Shown: positions 9,336-19,350 of the stretch, one piece after another
How the letters are laid out: the number at the start of each line of letters is the position of its first letter
Position numbering within the stretch: the stretch's first letter is position 1
Source: Tritrichomonas foetus
Lineage: Eukaryota > Parabasalia > Tritrichomonadida > Tritrichomonadidae
Assembly (NCBI GenBank): GCA_001839685.1
Contig: MLAK01000698.1
Location: 1-64,000 of the forward strand
Reading direction: 5' to 3'
Length of the DNA stretch: 64,000 bases
Position numbers and translations under genes: made by a program
Notes under the pieces: model-generated
Told to the model about the DNA's origin: nothing
The model's input: only the letters and a program-made list of their open reading frames with translations
The model's database searches: none

Positions 9336-12300
9336 TTATTTCTCAAACGTTTCTAGAACCATTTTATTGCATATTGTAAATGCCTTAGGATCTATAATAT
9401 ATGAATGAGAAATAAATTTTTCTATATTAGGACAATTTCCAAAGCAATTATTTTTTAGAATTATATCTGGATTGAAAACTGTAACTTTGATCAGATTAAC
9501 GCAAGAATAGAAACAATATTCTTGGATTTCTTGAACACTTTGTGGAATTTTGATCTCTTTCAAAGATTGACAGTTTTGAAAAGATGAGGGTGCCAGTATT
9601 TTAATAAATGGTAATTTAACAGTTTCTAATTGAGAGCAATCACGAAATGCATTACTTCCAATAGAAATCAAATCTGTTAAACCAGTGAAATCTAATGAAG
9701 TTAAACCACTATTGGAAAATAAAGATGCATCTATTATATTGAGATTAGTCGGGAAAGAAACTATTGATAAACTTGTGCATCCCTTGAAACAGTTAGATGA
9801 AATTGTTCTAACGTTTTCTGGGACATCAATTTTAGAAATACTAGTGCAATTCTTAAATGCTGATTTTTCAATTGCAATTGATCGAGGAAGTATAATATTT
9901 GTCAAGTTTGAACAATCCATAAATATATATTTACTTAAAGTTTCCAAAGAGTTTGATAGAATTACCTCAGTTAACGATGAGCACTTGCTGAAACAAGATT
10001 CTCCAATTATATGAACAGTGTCGGGAATTGTAATTGACGTTAAGGATTGACATCCTCTAAAGGCGCTGTTTTCGAATTCTTGAAGTATTAATAACTCGTT
10101 TTCAAAATCAATATTTGAAAGAGAAATGCAATTACAAAATGTAGAATTTTGAATAATCGATAGTGATGAAGGAATCAGAATAGATGTGATCATTTTACAT
10201 GAATCAAATGCATGCTCTTCAATATTAAAAATAGTTGGCTTGATGTCTAAATCTATTAAAGATTCACAATTCGAGAAAGCATATTTTCCAATAGACTTTA
10301 CAGACTGTGAAAACCGAATTTTTCTCAATTTTTTACAACCAAAAAATGTTCTTTCATCAACTTTCTCATTAATTATATAAAAAAGTTCGATATCTGAAGT
10401 TAATTCGTCAATCAAATCATTTTGGCAACTAGGTACTTTCTCACTTTTTTCTATATCTTTATTAGTATTTGGAATATGATTAGACCTTGTATCTAAATGA
10501 TAAAATTGACTGAGATTACCACAATTTTCAAATGCATGGTCCTGCACAATAGTATTTATTTTATCCAATACAATCATTTCTAAAGATACGCAATCTTTGA
10601 AAGCATGTGATGGAATCACAGAAATGGAAGGAGATAATACAACTTCTTCAAGTGATTTACATCCACAGAAAATATATTTGCCAATTATCTTGGTTGATTT
10701 AGGAAATATGATTCTTTTCAATTTCTCACATCCTGCAAACACCGAGTTTCCAAAAGATGTTATCCCTTCTTCAAATTCAATTTCTTCTAGATTGATGCAA
10801 TCTTTGAATACTTCGTCAGGAATTAATTTGACTCTTTTCGGTATTTTTATTTTCTTTAAACTGGAACAATTAATGAATGCACTTTTGCCAATGATAATAC
10901 CTTCATCACTTAAATTGCTGTCTAATTGTGAATTTGATTCAAAATTGACTTCGGTTAGATTTATACATGATGCGAACACTTGATTGTCAAGCTTAAAAAT
11001 TTTTGGAGGAATCCTTATATTTTTCAAATTTTTGCATCCATAAAACCCATAGGCATCAATCGATTGAACACTATTGGGAATTTCAATTTCTTCCAAGTTT
11101 TCACAATTTTTAAAGGTACTTGACAAAATATCTGTTACTGTATTTGGTATTGTGATAATTTTCAAATTTTTGCAATCCAAAAAACATCCAAGACCAATTT
11201 TATTCACACTTTGCGGTACAGATATTTTCACTATGTTTTCGCATGCATTAAATGCAAATTCACCAATTATTTGTGTACCTTCATCAATTATGACTTCAGT
11301 AAGGTTATGACAATTATCAAAGCAATTATATTCAATATTTTTAATTGATCCAGGTATTTTAATTTTCTGAAGGCCTAAGCAATATGAAAAAGCATGTGGT
11401 CCAAGTGATATCAATGTATTTGGTAATTCATCAAAAGTTAATTTGTAACAGTGATAAAAAGCATTTTTACCAATCTGAGAAATCATTTCTGGAATATTTA
11501 CAACCAATTCTCTGCAGTATTGAAATGCTTCTTCTCCAATAGCTTGAACATATTCGCCTAAATGAACTTTTTCCAATTTTTTACAACAATTACAAATGCC
11601 GTTTGGTATAATTGTGATACTATTTGGAAATGTAAGAGATTTAATGGTTTGATTACCTCTGAAAACACATGATTCAATTGATTCCACTCCTTCTTTAATG
11701 ATAACTTTTTCGAGATAATTTAATGGTTTGAACAAATATGATTGAATTGGATTTTCACTAGTTTCTATTACAATTGTTTTTAATTGATCACATCCATGAA
11801 AGGCGTCGCTCTCTATTGATGTAATTCCATTATACAAAATAATTTTTTCAAGATTTGCACAATTCGCAAATGATTGTTTTCCAATAGCTTTGACTGTATC
11901 CCTAATTTTTAAAACTGTAAATTGATGTTTTGCAAAGTATAAACCATCTTCAATTTTTTCATCAGGAATTTCTAAAAATCCTTTCAAATGGTTATTAAAT
12001 TGACTGAGTTGTAATTTAAGCAAACGAAGTTGGTTGAAAGAATTAACTTGAATTTTATTAATTTTTGGAACCAATGATAGGATGTGATTATAATAATGAT
12101 CAAATGATTCATTCAGATCCATAAGTCTTTCCAAATCTTGATTAGAAGCCAATGGAAGCAAAAATTTGAGATCAACTTTTTTATTGGTTTGATGATAAAT
12201 TTTGTTGATAATATCAAAAGGGAGAGAATTGAATCCACAAAATATTAAAGAAATGTACTTCTCATCTTTATGATGTATAAAATAGTCAATTAAAAAATTT

Positions 12301-12542
12301 ATCTCATCTTCAGTAGGTTCCCCATTTTCTCCATATTTCTTTTCAATCAATTTTATCATTTCTTCAATAGATAGAGACAAAGTATATGATTGAACAACTT
12401 CAGAAAAATCAATCAACATTTGTTTTTCATCATCGACAAGTCTTTCCTCGGTAGTTAGTAGTTTTGTTTTCATGCCTTTATTTTCATTTTCCAAGTGTCT
12501 TTTTCCTTCTTTATCAAATTGAATTTGCTGTTCTTCAATCAT
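9336..12542 (-). CDS. BspA-type leucine-rich repeat protein
   Basis: The protein has 1068 residues from ATG 12542; the frame runs two codons further back with TTG codons only. From about residue 200 to 1050 it is an almost unbroken ladder of LRR_5/BspA repeats of about 23 residues, with the pattern IGxxAFxxCxxLxxIxIPxxV. Examples are IGKQSFANCANLEKIIL and IGESCFSKCSSLTEVIL. The first about 200 residues are helical and charged. In trichomonads BspA-like proteins form a very large family, with members at the cell surface thought to bind host or bacterial ligands. This one shows neither a signal peptide nor a C-terminal membrane helix, so it may be cytosolic or exported unconventionally. Confidence 0.9.
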   Translation of the reverse strand: MIEEQQIQFDKEGKRHLENENKGMKTKLLTTEERLVDDEKQMLIDFSEVVQSYTLSLSIEEMIKLIEKKYGENGEPTEDEINFLIDYFIHHKDEKYISLIFCGFNSLPFDIINKIYHQTNKKVDLKFLLPLASNQDLERLMDLNESFDHYYNHILSLVPKINKIQVNSFNQLRLLKLQLSQFNNHLKGFLEIPDEKIEDGLYFAKHQFTVLKIRDTVKAIGKQSFANCANLEKIILYNGITSIESDAFHGCDQLKTIVIETSENPIQSYLFKPLNYLEKVIIKEGVESIESCVFRGNQTIKSLTFPNSITIIPNGICNCCKKLEKVHLGEYVQAIGEEAFQYCRELVVNIPEMISQIGKNAFYHCYKLTFDELPNTLISLGPHAFSYCLGLQKIKIPGSIKNIEYNCFDNCHNLTEVIIDEGTQIIGEFAFNACENIVKISVPQSVNKIGLGCFLDCKNLKIITIPNTVTDILSSTFKNCENLEEIEIPNSVQSIDAYGFYGCKNLKNIRIPPKIFKLDNQVFASCINLTEVNFESNSQLDSNLSDEGIIIGKSAFINCSSLKKIKIPKRVKLIPDEVFKDCINLEEIEFEEGITSFGNSVFAGCEKLKRIIFPKSTKIIGKYIFCGCKSLEEVVLSPSISVIPSHAFKDCVSLEMIVLDKINTIVQDHAFENCGNLSQFYHLDTRSNHIPNTNKDIEKSEKVPSCQNDLIDELTSDIELFYIINEKVDERTFFGCKKLRKIRFSQSVKSIGKYAFSNCESLIDLDIKPTIFNIEEHAFDSCKMITSILIPSSLSIIQNSTFCNCISLSNIDFENELLILQEFENSAFRGCQSLTSITIPDTVHIIGESCFSKCSSLTEVILSNSLETLSKYIFMDCSNLTNIILPRSIAIEKSAFKNCTSISKIDVPENVRTISSNCFKGCTSLSIVSFPTNLNIIDASLFSNSGLTSLDFTGLTDLISIGSNAFRDCSQLETVKLPFIKILAPSSFQNCQSLKEIKIPQSVQEIQEYCFYSCVNLIKVTVFNPDIILKNNCFGNCPNIEKFISHSYIIDPKAFTICNKMVLETFEK

Positions 12543-13488
12543 CAACAAAGAAATAATAAAGATGCCAGATGGTTTTGAATAAAAATGATCAACTAAAATA
12601 TGGTTATATATCTTCCATGGTTTTCATAACAGGTGAGATTCATTACTTCTAAAAGTAACTCTAATTATACAAAAGAAGTATTTTATATATGTACTGATTA
12701 AGTTTGCGATGATAGTGGTTTTTTAAGAAGATATTTTGTAATTGTTATTTAATGTTTGCTGATGAACAACTTTTTCTATGTGAATATGGTGCCATATGAA
12801 ATAAAAGGTTCCGAAATAAATTTATTTCGAACAATCAACCAAAGAGATTCTATCATAGAATTTCTATGTGAATAGGAATTGGAAACGAAACTTTAAAATC
12901 AGCCAGTTCTAAAAGTACTGTCTCTTGTGTCTCAAAAAAGATATCTTACTGAAAATGAATCATTAGCCGATAATCAACTTTGTGAACCAGTCATGATTGG
13001 CAATGTTTTTTTCACTGTTAACTTTATTGAGATATGATCATGCTTTTTAATCCTTAAAAATATTAAAAAATCTGTTCATATTTTCAAAGGAAATTTCTTG
13101 ACATTTGGCACTTTTTCAACTGACTTCGTTTGTTGGTATTACTGTTTAAAATAAAGTACTATTCCCTCTGGAGTCTCGAAAAATACGCATAAAACTTGGA
13201 ATCTAAACTATATGAATCTGATTTTGTTTGATTAAAACTATGAAGTAAATATTCCAGATCAGAGCTTAATTATATGATAATATTATAATATTATAATATT
13301 TTTATTTGTTGATATTTTTTTTATTAAAACATATGAGAAAATATGCATTTGTTAGAAAATAAACAATATTCATTTTTCTTTGAAAAACCAATAAAATCAA
13401 CTAACAGTTCCATTCGAATGAGAATAATAAAGCAATTAGATTGTATATCATAGAATAATACTTTATGATGATCATTTTATAATATTCA
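12543..13488. other. intergenic, AT-rich, no gene seen
   Basis: No reading frame of note. An 18-bp perfect palindrome, CGAAATAAATTTATTTCG, sits at 12812-12829. Near 13275 there is a run of ATTATAAT units. The right end abuts the TA target of the transposon-like element that starts at 13491. Confidence 0.5.
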
Positions 13489-13580
13489 TACAGTCGGTCC
13501 AAAAATGTTTCTTGTTTGTCCATCTATTAATATGAATTATTTGAGTAGGTTACATCATTTCCATTTTTAATTTAAAGGTA

Positions 13581-13802
13581 GTCCAAGACATTTTAAAAAT
13601 TGTCTATGAATGAAAATTTTAGTCCATTGAATATTTAACAATGTCCATAAATTACTTTTTTTGTCCAAGACATTTTCCAAAATGTCCAAAAATAACTTTA
13701 TTTGTCCAATATACTTTCTAAAACGTCCAGAAATAAAAATTTTTGTCTATNGCACATTGAAAAATGTCCACTTATAAAAATATTTGTCCATCACAAAAGT
13801 TG
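13581..13802 (+). repeat. left-arm 41-bp repeat array of the transposon
   Basis: Units begin near 13599, 13640, 13681, 13722 and 13763, a 41-bp period (one 42). A typical unit starts AATGTCCA and has a second TTTGTCCA about 20 bp later. Copies are diverged but the GTCCA cores are mostly kept. Isolated GTCCA motifs continue toward the centre (near 14000-14065). Confidence 0.75.
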
Positions 13803-14650
13803 CTATATCCAGAAAATAAAAGACCTTTTTTCTATGGTTTATGAAAAATTCTGAAATTAAATGATAAGTATCCATTATTAGAGAATTGATGTCCAATATC
13901 TCATTATCCTTTGAAAATTTAAGATGAAATTATGGTTAAATTTTCCTGATAATAAAACCGATTTGTCAAATTATCAAAAAAAGTGGTAAAAAAGTAGTCC
14001 ATTTATTAAAAATATATGTCCATTTCAAAATAGCATTTTCCATAGTTGCTTAACATTTTGTCCAATCATTAAAAAATTTATTCCTAAAATAATTATAATA
14101 GCAAAAGACAACATGCAAATAATATTCATTTCGANTTATATATTTCATTCTTCATTGTGAATATTATATAGTTAAACAAAAATTAGAACGAAATATNTTT
14201 TNGTATTTCGACNTTATTCCTGTTAAATTGTTTTGAGCTATCATATTTTTCATTTGATATAAGAATTTTAGGCTAATTTTCCCCTATTTCACCAGATCGC
14301 GCCACTTTTATTTTTCCTTCTATTCCAAGATATAATCATATTTTGAGAAATATTGTAGGACCAGTTTTCTAGATCGAATCCTATCTGTATACTTTTTCAT
14401 NAAACNNCCATTCTNNTGCTGAATTCATCAACTTCATTGGTATATCTTCCTTTTTTATCTTCTATATAGCAAAAAAATGTCTAACAAAAAAAAGGAATGC
14501 AATCACAAAACCAAAACCTAGATTGTGAGAATTTGGCGGTTGACACTTCATTAAAATCGCAATTAATGAATATTTATTAAATGGAAAAAAATAATTATAT
14601 TTTGTACATTTTACTATTTATTTATGGATTAATGTTATTTTTTGAATTTA

Positions 14651-14882
14651 AAAGTGGACATTTGAAATCATTTATGGACAAAAGTAAATTTGAACTGGTC
14701 ATGAACCAATTTATTATGGACAAATACTAAGTGAACTGGACATGAATCTAACTATTATGGACAAAAACTAAGTGAATAGAACATAAAGAAATATTTCTGG
14801 ACTTATATAAATTAAATAATGGACATTTACTCATATTCTATTTTAAAAATGGACAAAGAGGAAAGGATATTTGGACCGACTG
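14651..14882 (-). repeat. right-arm 41-bp repeat array, inverted relative to the left arm
   Basis: Units begin at 14651, 14692, 14733, 14774 and 14815, exactly 41 bp apart. The copies at 14692 and 14733 are nearly identical (GAACTGG, TATTATGGAC, ACTAAGT blocks). TGGAC motifs recur about 20 bp apart, which is the left-arm GTCCA pattern read on the other strand. The final copy merges into the terminal inverted repeat. Confidence 0.8.
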
Positions 14883-14884
14883 TA

Positions 14885-15228
14885 CATTTCCATTCTCTGT
14901 TTATGTTTTTCAATGGTCAAAAATAGCTGTTAATTAACAAAAAACCGATTGAGTTATTAAAATGAAATATTTCGTTATCGAAAAAATGGTTAACCGAAAA
15001 AAGGGCTTAATCCATACATAAAAAAAATATTTGAAGAATCAAAATATGAAAAGAGAGCTAATATTGACAAAAAATTAGAAAAGAGTCAAGTTTTTGGAGA
15101 TAGAACAAATCGGATAAAAATTTCCATATGAACCAAATAAATATAAACAACTATTAAAGAAAATAGATAAGATAGTTTTTAAGCTTTTTATTTCAATGAA
15201 AATATATATATTTTTTTGTCATAAAAAA
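14885..15228. other. intergenic between transposon and Atg8
   Basis: AT-rich, without reading frames or repeats I can support. It serves as the 3' flank of the minus-strand Atg8 gene. Confidence 0.5.
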
Positions 15229-15585
15229 TCAAGCACCATATGCTGTATCTGAGCTATAAGTACAATACATAAAGCCATCGTCGTCTTTGCTATCACTGTA
15301 AAGCTGTCCCATTGTTGCATTCTGTGAAGGAAGCTTCTTATTGACAAATAAGAAAATAGCGTCAGCTGCCTGAAGGTTAATGCGCTTTCGGACGACATAA
15401 ACGAAGTGCCCAATTGTTAGATCTGATGGGACGAGGAATTTTTGCCTTTCGATGTCTGGAAGTTGGCATTTTGGATCTTTATCGACAATAACAGGAATGT
15501 GTCCTGCGTACTTCTTGAGGATGTTTGCAGATTCTTCTTTTCTTTCATCAAGCGTTTTTTCTTTCTTATATCTTGATTGAGCCAT
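15229..15585 (-). CDS. ATG8: Atg8/LC3-type ubiquitin-like autophagy protein
   Basis: This 118-residue protein is the normal length for Atg8. It carries the family blocks KKYAGHIPVIVDKD, DIERQKFLVPSDLTIGHFV and IFLFVNKKLPSQNATMGQLY. It ends DTAYGA, so Atg4-type cleavage after Gly117 would expose the glycine that is joined to phosphatidylethanolamine on autophagosomal membranes. The aromatic residue before the glycine (Tyr) and the single extra residue after it are typical of unprocessed Atg8. The start is fixed by the only N-terminal ATG. A TCATTA initiator-like site lies about 25 bp upstream, consistent with the short 5' leaders of trichomonad genes. Confidence 0.97.
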   Translation of the reverse strand: MAQSRYKKEKTLDERKEESANILKKYAGHIPVIVDKDPKCQLPDIERQKFLVPSDLTIGHFVYVVRKRINLQAADAIFLFVNKKLPSQNATMGQLYSDSKDDDGFMYCTYSSDTAYGA

Positions 15586-15606
15586 GATTTACTTCTCGAA
15601 AAAAAA

Positions 15607-15612
15607 TAATGA
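15607..15612 (-). promoter_or_regulatory. initiator-like element of the Atg8 gene
   Basis: The minus strand reads TCATTA, which fits the trichomonad initiator TCA+1Py(T/A). If transcription starts at its A (15610), the leader is about 24 nt. An AAAAAGTTT block lies about 40 bp further upstream (about 15655-15672), inside a short palindrome. The match is by motif only. Confidence 0.4.
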
Positions 15613-16086
15613 GCTGACGATTTAGAAAATTTTGCTGACACTTTTTTATATCATTTTTCGAAACTTTTTAAAAAGTTTACAAAAATTTTGAGATAATCTA
15701 TCTTGAATTTTATCTCTCAATTATTGTAAATTATTTGAATGAAACTTAATTTTAGGGATAAAATTCACTATGGAATGATCGTAGATATACAACTTTTTGA
15801 CAGAAGTATGATCGAATGGGAATTCAATTTATTTCGGTAAACATTTTATTATTCAATTTTTTCAATTATCTTATATACAGTTTTTCAACCGATAAATTGA
15901 TTCAACCGTTTTCTTTTTGAAGAATAATGGTGAAATTTGGTATTGAGCTTTATTTTCCTCTCTCATCATTTTTAAAAACTTTTTCATATTTTAAATGGCT
16001 TCATCAAGGTTTATTATTATTGCCCATTTTACCTCACAAAAAGTACAAATTTTTGCCTCGAGAAGTGACTTGGATAAACTCAGCAA
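15613..16086. other. divergent promoter region between Atg8 and kinase genes
   Basis: An AT-rich spacer of about 0.5 kb containing the upstream sequences of two divergent genes. AACTTTTT-type blocks occur on the Atg8 side (about 15659) and on the kinase side (about 15977). No gene is seen. Confidence 0.45.
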
Positions 16087-18309
16087 ATGTATGAGCCCTC
16101 TTACGATTCAGTTTACGATAGTAACGCGCTCAATTTAGACCTCAATATGGTCTGTTTCAATAATCGTCCGTTGAAAGATTTTATCATTAAGCTCACCGAT
16201 TACGAACAGATCCGCTCTATTGGTAAAGGCGGCTTCGGTAAAGCGTCTCTTATCCGCCAGAAATCGACCGGCCACGAGTACGCAATCAAATATGTTGAAA
16301 ATGAGCATTCTCTTGAATCCAATGTCGCCTCCTTCAATAGTGAAGTAAAAATTCTCGCTGCAATCGATTACAACTCGCTTTTAGGTTTTAACGGCTTCAT
16401 TCCCTTTAATTATGATCCAAATCCCAAAATATCATCCGACGATAGCCCGCCCGCCATTGTCACAGAGTTTTGCGAAAATGGATCACTTGCCGATCTTGTT
16501 CAAGCCGAATGCCGATCAGGGGCGGATCAACGTTATGATGATACCCAAAAATATTTAATTCTTTATGGAGTTGCTAAAGGCATGAAGTCTTTGCATGAGA
16601 ACAATATCATTCATCGCGATTTGAAAGCTGAAAATGTTTTTATTGATTCAGAATTCAATCCGAAAATAGCGGACTTTGGACTGTCCACATTTTTAGAAAA
16701 TGAGTTCACGCAATTTAAATCTAACTGCCAAGGAACCCCCATTTATATGGCGCCTGAGCTTTTTAAAAATGGTACATACGGAATCAAAGTTGACGTTTAT
16801 GCATTTGCTATTTTATGCTACTATGTTGTAACTACAATGATTCCATGGGAAGGGAAAAATTCAAATCAAATTATGTATGCAGTTTGTGAAAAAGAGCGTC
16901 CAGACTTTCCAATATATGTGACAGATAATTACATCAGTCTCATTAAACGCTGTTGGGACGATGATCCATCGAAAAGACCGACATTTCAACAAATTGTAGA
17001 AGAATTAGAAGGTGAAGAGTTTTTGAATGATGATATTGAGATTGACCGTTTTATTGATTATCAAGACCAATTCACACCTCCAAGTATTCATGTGTCACTT
17101 TCACAGAAGCCAAAGAAATCACAAGAAACAAAATGCAACAAAGATAAATTGAAAGATATTGCAACAAAGAAAGCTAAAAGCGAACCGAGAAGAAGATTGA
17201 CTGCAATTGAAAAATTACATTTAGCTGCAGATGAAGGAGACTTACTTTCTCAATACCATTATGCCATTCGTCTTCGTGATGGTGAAGGTGTCAAATCTGA
17301 CCAAGAAAAATCCGCTCATTATTTCGCATTGGCTGCAAAATCAGGTCATACTGATGCAATGATCCAATATGCACGTGCTTTGCAATCTGGAAAAGGAATA
17401 AAACAAGATATCAATGAGGCAGCAAATTGGTATAAAAGAGCAATTGATGCAGGTGATGGAAATGCTTATTATTATTATGCTGAAATGTTAATTAATGGAG
17501 AAATAACTGATATCATTAATAGTGGTCAATCGAAAGTTGTTGAATATGTTGCAAAGAAGGATATTGAAACTGGTGCTAAATATATGAAAATGGCAGCTGA
17601 TAGTGGTAATCCTGAAGCACAAACAAAATATGGTTTAATGCTTGAATATGGAAATGGTGTAACAAAAGATGAAAAAGAAGCCCTTAAATATTATAAACTT
17701 TCTTCTGACCAAGGAAATCCAAATGGGATGTATAATTATGCAGATATGCTTGAGAAAGGTCGCGGTACTGACAATTATCAACCTGACTATAAAGCTGCTG
17801 CTAATATTTATCGTTTAGCCGCTAAAAAAGGTTACAATCCAGCTTTATGTCGTTATGGCGAACTTTTAATGGAAGGAAAAGGTGTGAAAAAGAATCCAAC
17901 TGAAGCTAAACGTTTGTTAACTCTTGCTATGTGCAATGGTTATGATTCTGCTTTGGTTTCACTTGGATTTATGTATCTGAATGGAATTGGATGCGATAAA
18001 AATCCTAATGAGGCAGCTCGTTTATTTAAGAAAGCTGCTGATAAAAACAATGTGCGTGGAATGACACAATATGCAGCAGTCCTTGAAGAAGGAATTGGTG
18101 TAACTAAGGATGCGATGTTAGCTTTGGAATATTACAAACGTGCAGCTGATCTTGGTTCATATACAGCTATGGCACGTGCTGCAAGACTACTTTTAACAGG
18201 AGAAGATGGAATTGAAGAGGATTTGGATTTGGCAGTTGAATATCTTACTGTTGCTGCTGATAATGGAAATGAAGAAGCTCAAGACATCCTTGATAGTTTA
18301 GATATGTAA
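16087..18309 (+). CDS. protein kinase fused to Sel1-like repeats
   Basis: This 740-residue protein has an N-terminal kinase domain (about 38-310): glycine loop GKGGFGKASL, Lys in YAIKYV, catalytic loop HRDLKAEN near 178, DFG near 196 and an APE-type block MAPELF. All catalytic residues are present, so an active Ser/Thr (tyrosine-kinase-like) enzyme is expected. After a basic linker (about 345-380), Sel1-like/TPR repeats fill about 380-735, each with the AMIQYARALQSGKGIKQD-type pattern. Such kinase-Sel1 fusions are common in trichomonads and amoebae. The repeats probably bind other proteins. No membrane segment is visible. The codon-rich start (GC-richer first 300 bp) suggests a well-expressed gene. 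Confidence 0.93.
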   Translation: MYEPSYDSVYDSNALNLDLNMVCFNNRPLKDFIIKLTDYEQIRSIGKGGFGKASLIRQKSTGHEYAIKYVENEHSLESNVASFNSEVKILAAIDYNSLLGFNGFIPFNYDPNPKISSDDSPPAIVTEFCENGSLADLVQAECRSGADQRYDDTQKYLILYGVAKGMKSLHENNIIHRDLKAENVFIDSEFNPKIADFGLSTFLENEFTQFKSNCQGTPIYMAPELFKNGTYGIKVDVYAFAILCYYVVTTMIPWEGKNSNQIMYAVCEKERPDFPIYVTDNYISLIKRCWDDDPSKRPTFQQIVEELEGEEFLNDDIEIDRFIDYQDQFTPPSIHVSLSQKPKKSQETKCNKDKLKDIATKKAKSEPRRRLTAIEKLHLAADEGDLLSQYHYAIRLRDGEGVKSDQEKSAHYFALAAKSGHTDAMIQYARALQSGKGIKQDINEAANWYKRAIDAGDGNAYYYYAEMLINGEITDIINSGQSKVVEYVAKKDIETGAKYMKMAADSGNPEAQTKYGLMLEYGNGVTKDEKEALKYYKLSSDQGNPNGMYNYADMLEKGRGTDNYQPDYKAAANIYRLAAKKGYNPALCRYGELLMEGKGVKKNPTEAKRLLTLAMCNGYDSALVSLGFMYLNGIGCDKNPNEAARLFKKAADKNNVRGMTQYAAVLEEGIGVTKDAMLALEYYKRAADLGSYTAMARAARLLLTGEDGIEEDLDLAVEYLTVAADNGNEEAQDILDSLDM

Positions 18310-19350
18310 GTATCAAACATGTATAATTTTTGAAAATAAGAATTCTTATTTCAGAGATGATCACCGTTAATAATAAATGTTTTTCATATTATTTTTACTA
18401 TGAAAATGAGTGATTTGATGAATTAAAAAATTGATTGATTTGAACTTTTGAGAATCTCAGTTATATGATGGTTCTTTTTCTGAAATTATTTGGTGTGATC
18501 ATTTTTATAAAAGCATTAGAAATTGTTTCGAATTTTGAGAATATGTTGATATGCTAATACAAAAATAGAAACATTACAGTAAAATACTAAATAAGTTCAC
18601 GATTTTTTCTTTTTTTTGATGAAGCTTCCATTGAAACAAACTTTACAGTTTACGAAGGAGTACTCTTCACATTATTCAACATTTCTATTATTATTGAGGT
18701 CTAATTTAATGATAAATACAAAGAAAGACAGTAACAACTTCATAATAAATGGGGAAATAATGAATTTGATAATCAATGAACTTCTAATATTCATCATATA
18801 AATAGAAATAATCGTCAAACCAACAGTTCTCAATCAATTTTTTGAAACATTTTAGACGATTTCTTCTAGAAGAATGGAAAACATTCTTTAACTATTCTAC
18901 ATAAAATCGCAATTTTAATATATTTAATAAATCTATTTAAATGAGAGAAAATCATTAGTTTTTCTAGTTTTCATAAAAGATTCGCCTAATTTTAAATGTC
19001 AAACAAATGTCAGCAACTCAAAAATTTTTCCACTTTTATTTTTCCCATGTGATTAAACAAGAATCTCTATGCACGGCAGAAATTCATCGTCACCTACAAA
19101 ATTGGCCAAAGCTTCCTACCAAATTTGATCAATTAATAAAGTGAATATGAATTTCTGACTTAAGTTTTGGTCATAATGCAGAGTATATTTCATTTTATTA
19201 AATCATTCCCAAAAAACATTTTTTCTAAATGAAATCATTTTCCACAAAAGCATAAAAACATAAACGAAAAATCATTTTTTGAAAATATAATCAAAATATT
19301 CTCTATTTTTCCTTTATTTATAAAAACATTTCCATATTTGCTATTATTTG
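18310..19350. other. intergenic, 1.04 kb
   Basis: AT-rich. The only plausible coding stretch is a 45-codon ATG frame at 19007-19144 (listed separately). The 61-codon frame at 18616 looks like chance. A CCACTTTTATTTTTCC string near 19026 also occurs at about 14302 inside the transposon, which may be coincidence in such AT-rich DNA. Confidence 0.4.
19007..19144 (+). CDS. possible small ORF, 45 codons, unknown
   Basis: An ATG frame of 45 codons, starting MSATQKFFHFYFS and containing IHRHLQNWPKLPTKF, is GC-richer than the DNA around it and uses varied codons. I recognise no family. It may be a micro-protein gene, a relic exon or chance. Confidence 0.25.
   Translation: MSATQKFFHFYFSHVIKQESLCTAEIHRHLQNWPKLPTKFDQLIK

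Larger units (their letters stand above)
13491..14882. mobile_element. non-autonomous TA-flanked DNA transposon with mirrored 41-bp arrays
   Basis: The two ends are inverted copies. CAGTCGGTCCAAA begins at 13491 and its reverse complement ends at 14882, with similarity continuing for about 34 bp. A TA lies immediately outside each end (13489-13490 and 14883-14884), the target duplication typical of Tc1/mariner elements, whose ends also often begin CAG. No transposase frame exists in the 1392 bp, so the element is non-autonomous. Both arms are filled by 41-bp repeats carrying GTCCA motifs, in opposite orientation. All ambiguous bases I noticed in the window (13751, 14135, 14197, 14202, 14213, 14401, 14406-14407, 14415-14416) fall inside it, as expected if reads from many similar copies were merged. 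Confidence 0.8.

Noticed and set aside
12812..12829. 18-bp palindrome CGAAATAAATTTATTTCG as a regulatory site
   Set aside because: AT-rich palindromes of this size are expected occasionally and it lies far from any start codon.
668..14545. GGCGGTTG(G/A)CACTTC string at about 668 and 14533
   Set aside because: Two 15-bp matches with one mismatch in 64 kb can arise by chance, and the flanks do not align.
14302..19042. CCACTTTTATTTTTCC shared at about 14302 and 19026
   Set aside because: T-rich 16-mer; a chance match is plausible and no longer similarity surrounds it.
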